Source: CAYMZB01 sp964394845
GTDB lineage: Bacteria; Patescibacteriota; Microgenomatia; Daviesbacterales; UBA10151
NCBI GenBank assembly: GCA_964394845.1
Contig: CAYMZB010000033.1
Span: forward strand, 1-28,039
DNA length: 28,039 nucleotides
Direction of reading: 5' to 3'
Positions 15,253-22,024 of this stretch are shown one piece after another (position 1 is the stretch's first letter; the number at the start of each line of letters is the position of its first letter). The notes under the pieces were generated by a model. That model was not told the DNA's origin. It saw nothing but the letters and a program-made list of their open reading frames with translations, and ran no database searches. A program made the translations under genes and the position numbers.

Positions 15253-15324
15253 AGGCCCGTCGTATAACGGTTAATACCTCATTCTTATACAGTGATGACG
15301 AGGGTTCGACTCCTTCCGGGCCTA
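15253..15324 (+). tRNA. tRNA-Ile with anticodon UAU
   Basis: A 72-nt cloverleaf can be drawn. The acceptor is AGGCCCG/CGGGCCT, the D-stem GTAT/ATAC, the anticodon stem TCATT/AGTGA with one G-U pair, a 4-nt variable loop, and the T-stem GAGGG/CCTTC with loop TTCGACT. The loop CTTATAC gives U33 and anticodon TAT at 15286-15288, reading AUA (Ile). The discriminator is A at 15324; CCA is not encoded. The body resembles tRNA-Glu/Gln genes. A direct UAU anticodon is unusual in bacteria, which normally use lysidine-modified CAU for AUA. Confidence 0.85.
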
Positions 15325-15345
15325 CATTTCCTGGTTCGCCCACCA

Positions 15346-15591
15346 TTAAAGCTCTTCAAAAATAATCTGTTCTTTATCTTGTTTAAAAATTAAGATTTGC
15401 TGTGTGGGGACTTTAGCCAGGGAGACGTCTTTTGTTGGACCTTTTTTCTTAGCTTGTTTATATACCTTTTGAGCATCCTTGCCGTGGGCAACAATCTTGG
15501 ATTCGGCAATCGCTACCCACTCACCCTTATAAGGAGAAGTATCAACTTTTAAAAAGTAATCATAATTGGACAGTTTTTTAGTAGATTTCAT
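15346..15591 (-). CDS. DUF5678-like small protein
   Basis: An 81-aa protein. The pattern Y-K-G-E-W-V-A-I-A-E-S-K-I-V-A-H-G-K-D (21-39) followed by a helix and KVPTQQILIF matches the DUF5678 layout by eye. Function is unknown; relatives occur widely in CPR and archaea, sometimes beside toxin-antitoxin genes. The promoter has TGT-TATAAT on the minus strand (15603-15598) 6 nt before the ATG, predicting a leaderless mRNA. A convergent tRNA gene lies beyond its end. Confidence 0.7.
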   Translation of the reverse strand: MKSTKKLSNYDYFLKVDTSPYKGEWVAIAESKIVAHGKDAQKVYKQAKKKGPTKDVSLAKVPTQQILIFKQDKEQIIFEEL

Positions 15592-15688
15592 ACTCAGATT
15601 ATAACACAGATAATCTAATTAGAGAATATCTCATTGATTAAGATCACTGAGGATTCCAGCGGATTGACTTTTAATCTTTCTGCCCTGT

Positions 15689-16555
15689 TTATAATTCTTC
15701 TAATTTAACTTTACCTTCAATATTCTGGCCCTGGATAAATTGAAGGTATTTTTCAGTTGTTGATAATCTCTTGTGACCGGCTAATTTCGAAACCATGGTC
15801 ATGGGTACTCCTGATTGTAATTGATGAGCAACCCAGGTATGTCTCATATCATTTACTTTAGCTCCTTTAATTCCGGCAATTCTAAAATATCTATCTATTG
15901 CAGTCCTAATATTTCTAATAAGCAAAGACCGGCCGGTTTTGGTGATAAATAAAGAGTGGGAAGGAGTTTTTGGTCTAATTTCTAAGTATTTACCAACTGT
16001 TTCAACAGCTGGTTTAGTAAGCGGGATAGTTCTCTCATTAGTTCCTTCGAAAAGGGGAACATGCAAAGAAGTTGGATCTGTAAGAATAATATCTTCTACT
16101 CTTAGTTTTGCAAGTTCACCAATTCTAATCCCTGTTTGCAGCAGTAATTCAATAACAGCAATCATTCGGATATCAGCTTTGGCAGCATCCCGAAGAGCCC
16201 GGTATTCAAGTTTAGTCAGGATTCTTGGAAGTTTGTTCTCGAATTTAGGGTGAATTAGCTCGTTTGCAGGATCATTTGAAGCTAAATTAGAAGATTTTAA
16301 GAATTTAAAAAAAGTTTTAGTGGAATTAGTTTTTCTGGAGATTGATTTAGGAGTATAAGAGTCTTTTGCTAAATTATCCATAAAAGTTTGTAAATCTTCT
16401 GTTTTGACCTCATTAGGATTAGATTTACCCACTTTCTGAAGGTAATCAACTAGTTGCTCAATGTCTTTGCCATAAGCTAAGATAGTAGCTGAGGAACGTG
16501 ATTTACCTTGAAGGTGGCCTATAAATTGTTGATGGGCGTCGCGTAAAGAAACCAT
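15689..16555 (-). CDS. XerC/D-like tyrosine recombinase, atypical catalytic set
   Basis: A 288-aa tyrosine recombinase: SAM-like core-binding domain (about 5-90) plus catalytic domain. R144 (TGIRIGELAKLR), R238 (DMRHTW), H261 (LAGHKRLSTTE) and nucleophile Y270 (EKYLQF) are present. The hairpin Lys of GKGxKxR is replaced (FEGTNER), and the His of H-x-L-R-H is Asn235. I start at ATG 16555, not an upstream in-frame ATG at 16648, because a perfect promoter lies between them and similarity starts there. Xer enzymes resolve chromosome dimers; with two substitutions this could be a divergent or accessory integrase. No dif-like site was seen. Confidence 0.82.
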   Translation of the reverse strand: MVSLRDAHQQFIGHLQGKSRSSATILAYGKDIEQLVDYLQKVGKSNPNEVKTEDLQTFMDNLAKDSYTPKSISRKTNSTKTFFKFLKSSNLASNDPANELIHPKFENKLPRILTKLEYRALRDAAKADIRMIAVIELLLQTGIRIGELAKLRVEDIILTDPTSLHVPLFEGTNERTIPLTKPAVETVGKYLEIRPKTPSHSLFITKTGRSLLIRNIRTAIDRYFRIAGIKGAKVNDMRHTWVAHQLQSGVPMTMVSKLAGHKRLSTTEKYLQFIQGQNIEGKVKLEEL

Positions 16556-16562
16556 GTAGTGT

Positions 16563-16591
16563 ATTGTAATGTTATAGGATGCTAATGTCAA
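16563..16591 (-). promoter_or_regulatory. Consensus promoter of the recombinase gene, leaderless
   Basis: On the minus strand TTGACA (16591-16586), a 17-nt spacer and TACAAT (16568-16563) precede the ATG at 16555 by 7 nt. This fixes the start at 16555 and predicts an mRNA without a leader. Confidence 0.75.
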
Positions 16592-16619
16592 GGTTGTCTT
16601 TAGATAAGAGAATTGGATT

Positions 16620-16970
16620 ATGACTAGAAAAATCATCTTAGGAGCCATAATTTTACTTGTTTTTGTTATTGTTTATAACCTTTTAGTGCAAATTTTTGAT
16701 GCGCTCAAATCAGGGGAGAGACTATCGGTTGCAGCAGATAAAGTTTATCATTTGCAAGTTAAAAACAAAGAATTAAAAGAAAAACTTTTTCAGACTGAGT
16801 TACCGGAATTTATAGAGCAGCAGGCTAGAGATAAGCTTGGTCTTGGGAAAAACGGGGAGACAGTAGTAATTATTCCTGAAGATAAGCTCAAATTAATAAT
16901 GGGGGTTAGTCAGTCAGTAGAAGTCAGAGTTCCTAATTGGTTAGGCTGGTGGAAAGTGTTTTTTAGGTAA
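16620..16970 (+). CDS. Septum formation initiator family protein (FtsB/DivIC-like)
   Basis: A 116-aa bitopic protein: a short cytoplasmic N-terminus, one transmembrane helix (about 5-25), a coiled coil (about 36-60) and the family end motif F-I-E-x-Q-A-R-D-K-L-G-L (64-75) followed by GETVVIIP. FtsB/DivIC proteins form the FtsQLB-type complex that activates septal wall synthesis. It is divergent from the recombinase gene; the two starts are about 65 nt apart. Confidence 0.85.
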   Translation: MTRKIILGAIILLVFVIVYNLLVQIFDALKSGERLSVAADKVYHLQVKNKELKEKLFQTELPEFIEQQARDKLGLGKNGETVVIIPEDKLKLIMGVSQSVEVRVPNWLGWWKVFFR

Positions 16971-16999
16971 AAATAGAGGGCGTTACAAGCTGTTAGAAC

Positions 17000-17271
17000 C
17001 TATTTCTTTTTGTAAACTTCGTCATGAGTGCCTATATCAAAAAATATTGCTTCTTTCCCGCTTAGATGATAAATCATCCTTATATTTCCTTTTATAGCAA
17101 TGCTCCAACGTGATGATAAACTACCTTTTGGTTTGTGAGTTTTCAAAGATGGGTGTTTGGAATCTGCAGAGAAGAATTTAAGTTGTTTTGAATCTTTTTA
17201 GAGAGTTTAGGATTTTTCTTAGTTATTTCCTTAATTTTTTTGAAGAGTTCAGGTTCTAAAGAAAATTTCAT
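17000..17271 (-). pseudogene. RelE/YafQ-like toxin gene with a frameshift
   Basis: The frame starting at 17271 reads MKFSLEPELFKKIKEITKK and continues to KKIQN, then stops early. After a one-base gap in the A-run near 17183-17190 the reading continues in another frame as QLKFFSADSKHPSL, then RWSIAIKGNIRMIYHL and IFFDIGTHDEVYKKK to a stop at 17000. Joined, this gives about 90 residues with the RelE/ParE-superfamily pattern (R-W-S/R-I, R-x-I/V-Y, D-I-G-T-H-D-E-V-Y). It is broken by a single indel, or the assembly has an error. It follows the antitoxin remnant by 5 nt. Confidence 0.72.
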
Positions 17272-17276
17272 CCAAA

Positions 17277-17415
17277 TTAGAGATTTTTGAAGAATTCATC
17301 AATATTATCAACTCTTACTAATTTTCCTTCTCCCTGTGCTTTTAAAGCTCTTTTATATGCTTTTTCAGATCTTTCGGAAAGCTCAAATTCAGGATATTAG
17401 AACCTCTTTTGGCAT
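17277..17415 (-). pseudogene. Antitoxin remnant upstream of the RelE-like toxin
   Basis: An ATG at 17415 begins MPKEVL; one frame change later the sequence reads YPEFELSERSEKAYKRALK and then QGEGKLVRVDNIDEFFKNL to a stop at 17277. It would be a roughly 45-residue antitoxin of the kind paired with RelE/YafQ-like toxins. The frame change near 17396 suggests a one-base insertion. Both genes of the pair are disrupted, so the module is probably dead. Confidence 0.55.
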
Positions 17416-17648
17416 AGTTATCACCCAAGGTATTAAAAAATTAGAGGAGATTATGAGGCGGACACAAGAGATGGAATGATGTTAGAAACTATTTTGGACA
17501 GTAAGTTTTATATACTTTCCATTGTTTATCTTCTTGTAAATTGAGCTGTAATTTATGTGTTTTGAATCTACTAGTTAATTTGCCATTTGTTAAAAAACTC
17601 GCAGATTAAAATCTTTAGCTTGTTCTAACAATTGAAACTACCATTGTG
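17416..17648. other. Intergenic stretch with a possible gene remnant
   Basis: No intact gene is seen. On the minus strand a degenerate frame runs from about 17630 to a TAG at 17489: LEQAKDFNLRVF, then after a frame change LTNGKLTSRFKTHKLQ and NLQEDKQWKVYKTYCPK. It looks protein-like, with Lys/Gln-rich alternation, but is short and I recognise no family. It may be the decayed 3' end of a gene adjoining the dead toxin-antitoxin pair. Confidence 0.3.
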
Positions 17649-17720
17649 TTGCGGGGGCGGGAGTCGAACCCGCTGCCTCAAGATTATGAGCCTTGTGTGC
17701 AGCCGTTACACTTCCCCGCG
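17649..17720 (-). tRNA. tRNA-Met (CAU), initiator-like
   Basis: A 72-nt cloverleaf on the minus strand. The acceptor is CGCGGGG/CCCCGCA, leaving C1 opposite A72 unpaired, the hallmark of bacterial initiator tRNA that permits formylation. The D-stem is GTGT/GCAC, the anticodon stem CAAGG/TCTTG, loop CTCATAA with anticodon CAT, a 5-nt variable loop, and T-stem GCGGG/CCCGC. The three consecutive G-C pairs normal in initiator anticodon stems are absent (A-U, G-C, G-U instead). CCA is not encoded. Confidence 0.85.
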
Positions 17721-17734
17721 TGCATATTGTAGCA

Positions 17735-17740
17735 TAAAAT
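17735..17740 (+). promoter_or_regulatory. -10 box of the GIY-YIG gene
   Basis: TAAAAT at 17735-17740 lies 7 nt before the ATG at 17748, the same leaderless spacing seen for other genes here. No Shine-Dalgarno sequence. Confidence 0.45.
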
Positions 17741-17747
17741 ATATATT

Positions 17748-17984
17748 ATGTGGTTTGTTTATATTCTGCTTTGCGCAGATGGCAGTCTTTATACCGGAGT
17801 ATCAAATAATTTAGAAAAAAGATTCCTCGATCATAAAAATGGTATAGGCGGCAGGTATACCAGGTCCCACAAGCCCATTAAATTAGTTTACCAAGAAAAA
17901 TTAGCTACTCATTCGGACGCTCTAAAAAGAGAAATTGAGATTAAAAGTTGGAGCAGGAAAAGAAAGCTCCGCTTATGTCAGTAA
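17748..17984 (+). CDS. GIY-YIG nuclease domain protein
   Basis: A 78-aa single-domain GIY-YIG protein (UPF0213/YhbQ type). The two strands V-Y-I-L and L-Y-T-G (4-7 and 14-17) correspond to GIY and YIG, followed by NLEKRFLDH (R25 as catalytic Arg), HKPIKLVYQE with the conserved Glu, and ALKREIEIKSWSRKRKL. Such small proteins are thought to nick or cut DNA, but cellular roles are poorly defined. It overlaps the convergent transporter gene by 12 nt. Confidence 0.88.
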   Translation: MWFVYILLCADGSLYTGVSNNLEKRFLDHKNGIGGRYTRSHKPIKLVYQEKLATHSDALKREIEIKSWSRKRKLRLCQ

Positions 17985-19349
17985 AGAGATGATGGTGGCA
18001 GCTCCTGCAAGCATCATCAAAGCCACAATGCTCCATCCAACAATAGCAGTCAACTTGTTATTAACCCATTTGCCCATAATTTTAACATTACCGCTCATCA
18101 AAACTATCAGAATCAAGATAACCGGCGCTATTAACCCATTAAAAACAGCAGAGTAAATCAATGCTTTGATAGGATCAAAACCAAAGAGGTTAATGATAAG
18201 GCCTATGCCGGTTGCAATGATAATGACTCCATAAAAAGCATTGGCTTCCCGCAGCCTTCTATAGAGCCCAAATTTCCAACCAAAACTTTCAGACAGGGCG
18301 TACGAGGCAGATCCTGCTAAAATCGGCACTGCCAGCATGCCGGTTCCAATAATGCCTAATGCAAAAAGCAGATAGGTCTTCTCCCCGGCAATTGGCCGCA
18401 AGGCCTCAGCAGCCTCGGCAGCGCTGGTAATATTGGTAATGCCATGAGCAAAAAGTGTAGCAGCACAGGCTGCTATAATAAAAAACATTACCAAATTTGA
18501 TAGAAACATCCCTGACCAGACATCTATCCGCATATCTTTAACTTCTTCTGGTGTAGTTTCTTCCTGGCGGAGCTTTAAAGTAGTTTTCCCGCCTAGGATT
18601 TGCTCCTCAACTTCTTGTGAAGTTTGCCAAAAAAAGAGGTACGGCGAGATAGTAGTTCCTAAAATAGCGGTAATTAAAAAAATTTGATCCCGGGATATGG
18701 CAAGCGTGGGTATCACTGCCTTTTGCAATGCCTCACCCCAGTTTATGTTTACAGTGAGGGCGGAAAAAACATAAGATAAAAGTACTAAAGCCAGCCATTT
18801 CAGGTATTTTGCATATCTTTCATAGGTGGTGAATATTTGCAGGGATAAAGTAATTATGGTAAAGCCTAAAATTAGAGAGGTGAAACTAAAGTGGGGGAAA
18901 AGCAGTTGCGTTGCTTTGGCCATGGCGCCTAAATCTGCGCCGATGTTTAATGTGTTAGCCAAAAACAGAAGCGATGTGGAAATATACAACACCCAGCGGG
19001 GATAAAATTGCCTGATATTTGCTGCCAGGCCCCTGCCTGTTACTAAGCCGATCCGGGCGCACATTTCCTGCACCATTGCCATCAACGGAAAAGTATATGC
19101 CGCCAGCCATAAAAAATGAAAACCAAATTGCGCCCCTGCTTGCGAATATGTGGTGATGCCTGAGGGGTCATCATCAGCAGCGCCGGTTGTTAGTCCCGGG
19201 CCTAAGGTTTTCCAGTATTTTTTTGCTTGGCCGATATGTTTTCTGGTAATAAATGTCCGGCTGATCCGTCTTGAAGCATCAATGGTTTTATCTAACGCAT
19301 CTGCCGGTGCGCCGGCAATTTTCTCCAAAAATTTCTCATGTTCAGACAT
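17973..19349 (-). CDS. NRAMP-related divalent metal transporter (variant motifs)
   Basis: A 458-aa membrane protein with about 11 transmembrane helices and the NRAMP (SLC11) fold. The helix-1 motif, DPGN in classical Mn2+/Fe2+ transporters, reads D61-P-S-G; the helix-6 MPH region reads TTISPYLFFWQ. Loss of the metal-coordinating Asn and Met is typical of the NRAMP-related branch, of which one member is known to carry Mg2+. Substrate here is therefore probably a hard divalent ion such as Mg2+ (or Mn2+), by inference. The N-terminal 45 residues are a charged cytoplasmic extension. The promoter TGG-TATACT (minus, 19366-19361) lies 11 nt before the ATG. Confidence 0.85.
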   Translation of the reverse strand: MSEHEKFLEKIAGAPADALDKTIDASRRISRTFITRKHIGQAKKYWKTLGPGLTTGAADDDPSGITTYSQAGAQFGFHFLWLAAYTFPLMAMVQEMCARIGLVTGRGLAANIRQFYPRWVLYISTSLLFLANTLNIGADLGAMAKATQLLFPHFSFTSLILGFTIITLSLQIFTTYERYAKYLKWLALVLLSYVFSALTVNINWGEALQKAVIPTLAISRDQIFLITAILGTTISPYLFFWQTSQEVEEQILGGKTTLKLRQEETTPEEVKDMRIDVWSGMFLSNLVMFFIIAACAATLFAHGITNITSAAEAAEALRPIAGEKTYLLFALGIIGTGMLAVPILAGSASYALSESFGWKFGLYRRLREANAFYGVIIIATGIGLIINLFGFDPIKALIYSAVFNGLIAPVILILIVLMSGNVKIMGKWVNNKLTAIVGWSIVALMMLAGAATIISLLT

Positions 19350-19389
19350 ATTATCTTAAGAGTATACCAAAAATATTCCCTTTTTGTGA

Positions 19390-19395
19390 TAAAAT
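19390..19395 (+). promoter_or_regulatory. -10 box of the tRNA gene
   Basis: TGA-TAAAAT (hexamer 19390-19395) is an extended -10 box 8 nt before the tRNA 5' end. Confidence 0.45.
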
Positions 19396-19403
19396 TCCTT
19401 TAT

Positions 19404-19478
19404 GGCAGGGTAGCTCAGCTGGTTAGAGCGCGGCACTCATAACGCCGAGGTTCGTGGGTTCGAGCCCCACCCCTGCTA
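19404..19478 (+). tRNA. tRNA with anticodon CAU, probably elongator tRNA-Met
   Basis: A 75-nt cloverleaf: acceptor GGCAGGG/CCCTGCT with G1-U72 pairing, D-stem GCTC/GAGC, anticodon stem CGGCA/CGCCG with one A-C mismatch next to the loop, loop CTCATAA with CAT at 19438-19440, and T-stem GTGGG/CCCAC. CCA is not encoded. A CAU anticodon can also mean tRNA-Ile2 (lysidine-modified). Because a UAU tRNA-Ile is present at 15253 and an initiator-like tRNA at 17649, elongator Met is the better guess. Confidence 0.85.
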
Positions 19479-19486
19479 CACAACTA

Positions 19487-19512
19487 GTCATTCCGTACTT
19501 GATACGGAATCC
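19487..19512. repeat. Short palindromic repeat (GTCATTCC/GGAATCC type)
   Basis: ATTCCGTA (19489-19496) and TACGGAAT (19502-19509) form an 8-bp hairpin with loop CTTGA. It resembles the dispersed intergenic palindromes with GTCATTCC arms, one half of which also occurs at 10290. The TTGATA inside (19499-19504) could act as the -35 of the following gene. Confidence 0.45.
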
Positions 19513-19535
19513 ATAAAATAATATTGTTAAATAAT

Positions 19536-20831
19536 ATGAAAGTAATAATTTTAGCTGGGGGAGAAGGTAAAAGAATGTGGCCTATCAAGCAGGAAAAATA
19601 CCTGTTGCCCTTTTTGGGTAAACCACTGATTCACTATACTCTTGAAAGAATTGCAGATGGGATAAATTTTGATGAAGTAATTATAATTACCAAACAATCT
19701 TCTAAAGAACAAGTTTCAAAAATAGCCTCAAGTTTAGGGATAAAATTTCAAATTGCCATTCAAAATGAATCTTCCGGCATGGCAGACGCACTTTTATCTG
19801 CAAAAGAGTTGATAGATGGGGAAGTTTTAGTAATTAATGCAGAGGATATTTTGGAAGAGAGAATTTATCAGGATATTCTAACTACAGCTTCTGATACCCA
19901 AGCTGAGGTGGTATTACCTGGTCTTCACGTTGACAAGTACTTCCCGGGAGGGTATTTGAAGGTGGGTGGAGATAAAGTTGCTGGAATTGTAGAAAAACCA
20001 GGAGAAGGTCAGGAACCTTCTGATTTAGTTAAATTAGTGGTGGATTATTTCAAAGATGGACCAGCATTAATAGAATATTTGCAAAAAGCCTCAACTCAAA
20101 AAGATGATGCGTATGAAGTTGCCATAGCAGAAATGATTTCTGATGGTTTGGATGTCAGGTTTACAAAATATGAAGGAGTATGGCTGCCTTTAAAATATCC
20201 CTGGCATATTTTAGATATCACAGCTTACTTTTTATCTACTATTGAACAACAAATTTCCTCAGGGGCAAAAGTGTCTGAAAAGGCAATAATTGAAGGAAAA
20301 GTGGTTATAGAAGAAGGAGCAAGAGTATTTGAAGGAGCGGTTATTAAAGGTCCGTGCTACATTGGTAAAAATTGTATTGTAGGAAATAATTCCCTGATTA
20401 GAGAATCAATCCTGGAGAAGGGTAGTGTAACAGGATTTAATTCTGATATTACCAGATCATATATTGGTTCAAATTCCTGGTTTCACACAAATTACATTGG
20501 TGATTCTGTAATCGAAGGAGATTTTGGCATGGGTTCAGGAGCAGTTTTGGCAAATTTAAGATTAGATGATCATACAATTAGAGTAGGTTCAGAAAAAATT
20601 GATTCTGGAAGGCATAAATTAGGTTTAATTGCAGGCAAAGGTTCAAGAATAGGAGTAAATGCTTCTACTATGCCGGGAGTAAGAATAGGTTCAAATTCTT
20701 TAGTAGGACCAGGAGTAATCTTACATGAAGATGTAAAAGATAATACTAAGATTTTAGTTAAACAAGAATATCAGGAAAGTGAGCACACTCCGGTTTTAAC
20801 ATCATACGAACAATTTAGAAAAAAGCTTTAG
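19536..20831 (+). CDS. Sugar-phosphate nucleotidyltransferase with left-handed beta-helix (GlmU-like)
   Basis: A 431-aa two-domain protein. The N-terminus MKVIILAGGEGKRMWP is the nucleotidyltransferase signature, with K16-x-E-K-Y-L-L-P-F-L-G-K-P following; NAEDIL is the metal/sugar-binding turn. From about residue 245 hexapeptide repeats form a left-handed beta-helix (acyltransferase type), ending with IGVNASTMPGVRIGSNSLVGPG. The layout matches archaeal-type bifunctional UDP-GlcNAc pyrophosphorylase/acetyltransferase and glucose-1-phosphate thymidylyltransferases; the sugar is not certain. I prefer ATG 19536 over an in-frame TTG at 19524, since similarity begins exactly there. It overlaps the convergent kbl gene by 4 nt. 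Confidence 0.82.
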   Translation: MKVIILAGGEGKRMWPIKQEKYLLPFLGKPLIHYTLERIADGINFDEVIIITKQSSKEQVSKIASSLGIKFQIAIQNESSGMADALLSAKELIDGEVLVINAEDILEERIYQDILTTASDTQAEVVLPGLHVDKYFPGGYLKVGGDKVAGIVEKPGEGQEPSDLVKLVVDYFKDGPALIEYLQKASTQKDDAYEVAIAEMISDGLDVRFTKYEGVWLPLKYPWHILDITAYFLSTIEQQISSGAKVSEKAIIEGKVVIEEGARVFEGAVIKGPCYIGKNCIVGNNSLIRESILEKGSVTGFNSDITRSYIGSNSWFHTNYIGDSVIEGDFGMGSGAVLANLRLDDHTIRVGSEKIDSGRHKLGLIAGKGSRIGVNASTMPGVRIGSNSLVGPGVILHEDVKDNTKILVKQEYQESEHTPVLTSYEQFRKKL

Positions 20832-22024
20832 ATGACTTTTAATTCTTTCCCAACTTTTGCAAACATCTGTATTCCAAAGTCCAAATCTTTTTTACTGTGC
20901 GAGGCAGAAGGAATTACTCTAATACGGGCTTTACCCTTAGGAACCATTGGAAAAACAATGTGTGTTGCAAAAACATCTTTTTCAAAAAGTTTGGCGCTAA
21001 ACTCCCCAGCTAAATCTTCATCTGGTATCATAACTGGAGTAATTGGTGTTTCTGATTGACCAGTATCAAACCCAAGTTTCTTGAATTCTTCTTTAAGATA
21101 GGCAGCATTATTCCACAAGGTTTTCACTAATTCATCTGATTCTTCAAGAATTTTTAGCCCTTCCAAGATTGCTGCAGTGTCAGGAATAGTTAAGGCGCTG
21201 GAAAACAAAAATTGTCTTGCTTTTTGTTTATAAAAATCAATTAATGCTTTTTTGCCGGTAATAAACCCGCCAATTACGCTGAAGGCTTTAGAAAGAGTGC
21301 CTACTTCAATGTCAACTTGTCCATGTAAGTTAAAATGATCAATAATGCCTTGGCCGCCTTTTCCTAAAACTCCCTCTCCGTGCGCATCATCAACCATTGT
21401 TAAAGCTCCGTATTTTTTGGCTAATTCGACAATTTCCGGTAACGGCGCTAAGTCCCCATCCATGGAAAAAACCCCATCTGTCACAATCAAAATAATGGGA
21501 GTTTCACTGTTTTCTTTAGGGTTTTTTTGAATTTCTACTGCTTCTCTCAGTCTTTCTCTCAACTCTCCAGTATCTTTATGTTTATAAATCAGTTTATTTT
21601 TTACTTGAGAAAGCCGTATAGCGTCAATAATTGATGCATGGTTTAGTTCATCTGAAATAACAATATCTTCTTTGTCAATTATTGTTTGAATTGCAGCGCA
21701 GTTGGCCATATAACCCCCTGTTAAAACAATTGCCGCTTCAGAATGTTTGAATCTGGCTAAAGCTTGTTCTAATTGGATATGTAGAGTATGTGTGCCGGCA
21801 AGAGTCCGGTAACCTGTTCCAACACCATATTCATCAACTGCTTCTTTGACTCTTTGTTTTAATCTATCATTTACTGCAAGTCCTAAATAATGACTGGAGC
21901 AAAAATTAAGTTTTTTTCTGCCGTCAATTGTAAGGTATGCACCTTCCCCTGATTCAATAATACGGGGTATTTTCCCATTCTTTACTATTTCTGCCAGATT
22001 ATTGTAAAAATCTTCAGTTTTCAT
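20828..22024 (-). CDS. kbl: Glycine C-acetyltransferase (2-amino-3-ketobutyrate CoA ligase)
   Basis: A 398-aa PLP-dependent alpha-oxoamine synthase. SSHYLGLAVN, GTGYRTLAGTHTLH, DELNHASIIDAIRLS, VDDAHGEGVLG and the Schiff-base lysine in GTLSKAFSVIGG (about residue 245) are all present. It cleaves 2-amino-3-ketobutyrate with CoA to glycine and acetyl-CoA. The same fold serves BioF in biotin synthesis, but the 4-nt overlap with the threonine dehydrogenase gene upstream decides for Kbl. No other biotin genes are near. Confidence 0.92.
   Translation of the reverse strand: MKTEDFYNNLAEIVKNGKIPRIIESGEGAYLTIDGRKKLNFCSSHYLGLAVNDRLKQRVKEAVDEYGVGTGYRTLAGTHTLHIQLEQALARFKHSEAAIVLTGGYMANCAAIQTIIDKEDIVISDELNHASIIDAIRLSQVKNKLIYKHKDTGELRERLREAVEIQKNPKENSETPIILIVTDGVFSMDGDLAPLPEIVELAKKYGALTMVDDAHGEGVLGKGGQGIIDHFNLHGQVDIEVGTLSKAFSVIGGFITGKKALIDFYKQKARQFLFSSALTIPDTAAILEGLKILEESDELVKTLWNNAAYLKEEFKKLGFDTGQSETPITPVMIPDEDLAGEFSAKLFEKDVFATHIVFPMVPKGKARIRVIPSASHSKKDLDFGIQMFAKVGKELKVI

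Noticed and set aside
16556..16648. An N-terminal 31-residue extension of the tyrosine recombinase
   Set aside because: It would span a TTGACA-17-TACAAT promoter and overlap the divergent FtsB-like start; similarity begins at ATG 16555.
17632..17814. A 60-codon plus-strand frame
   Set aside because: It lies across the minus-strand tRNA-Met and the GIY-YIG start and has no protein-like features.
20828..22024. BioF (8-amino-7-oxononanoate synthase)
   Set aside because: Same fold, but coupling to threonine dehydrogenase and absence of biotin genes favour Kbl.
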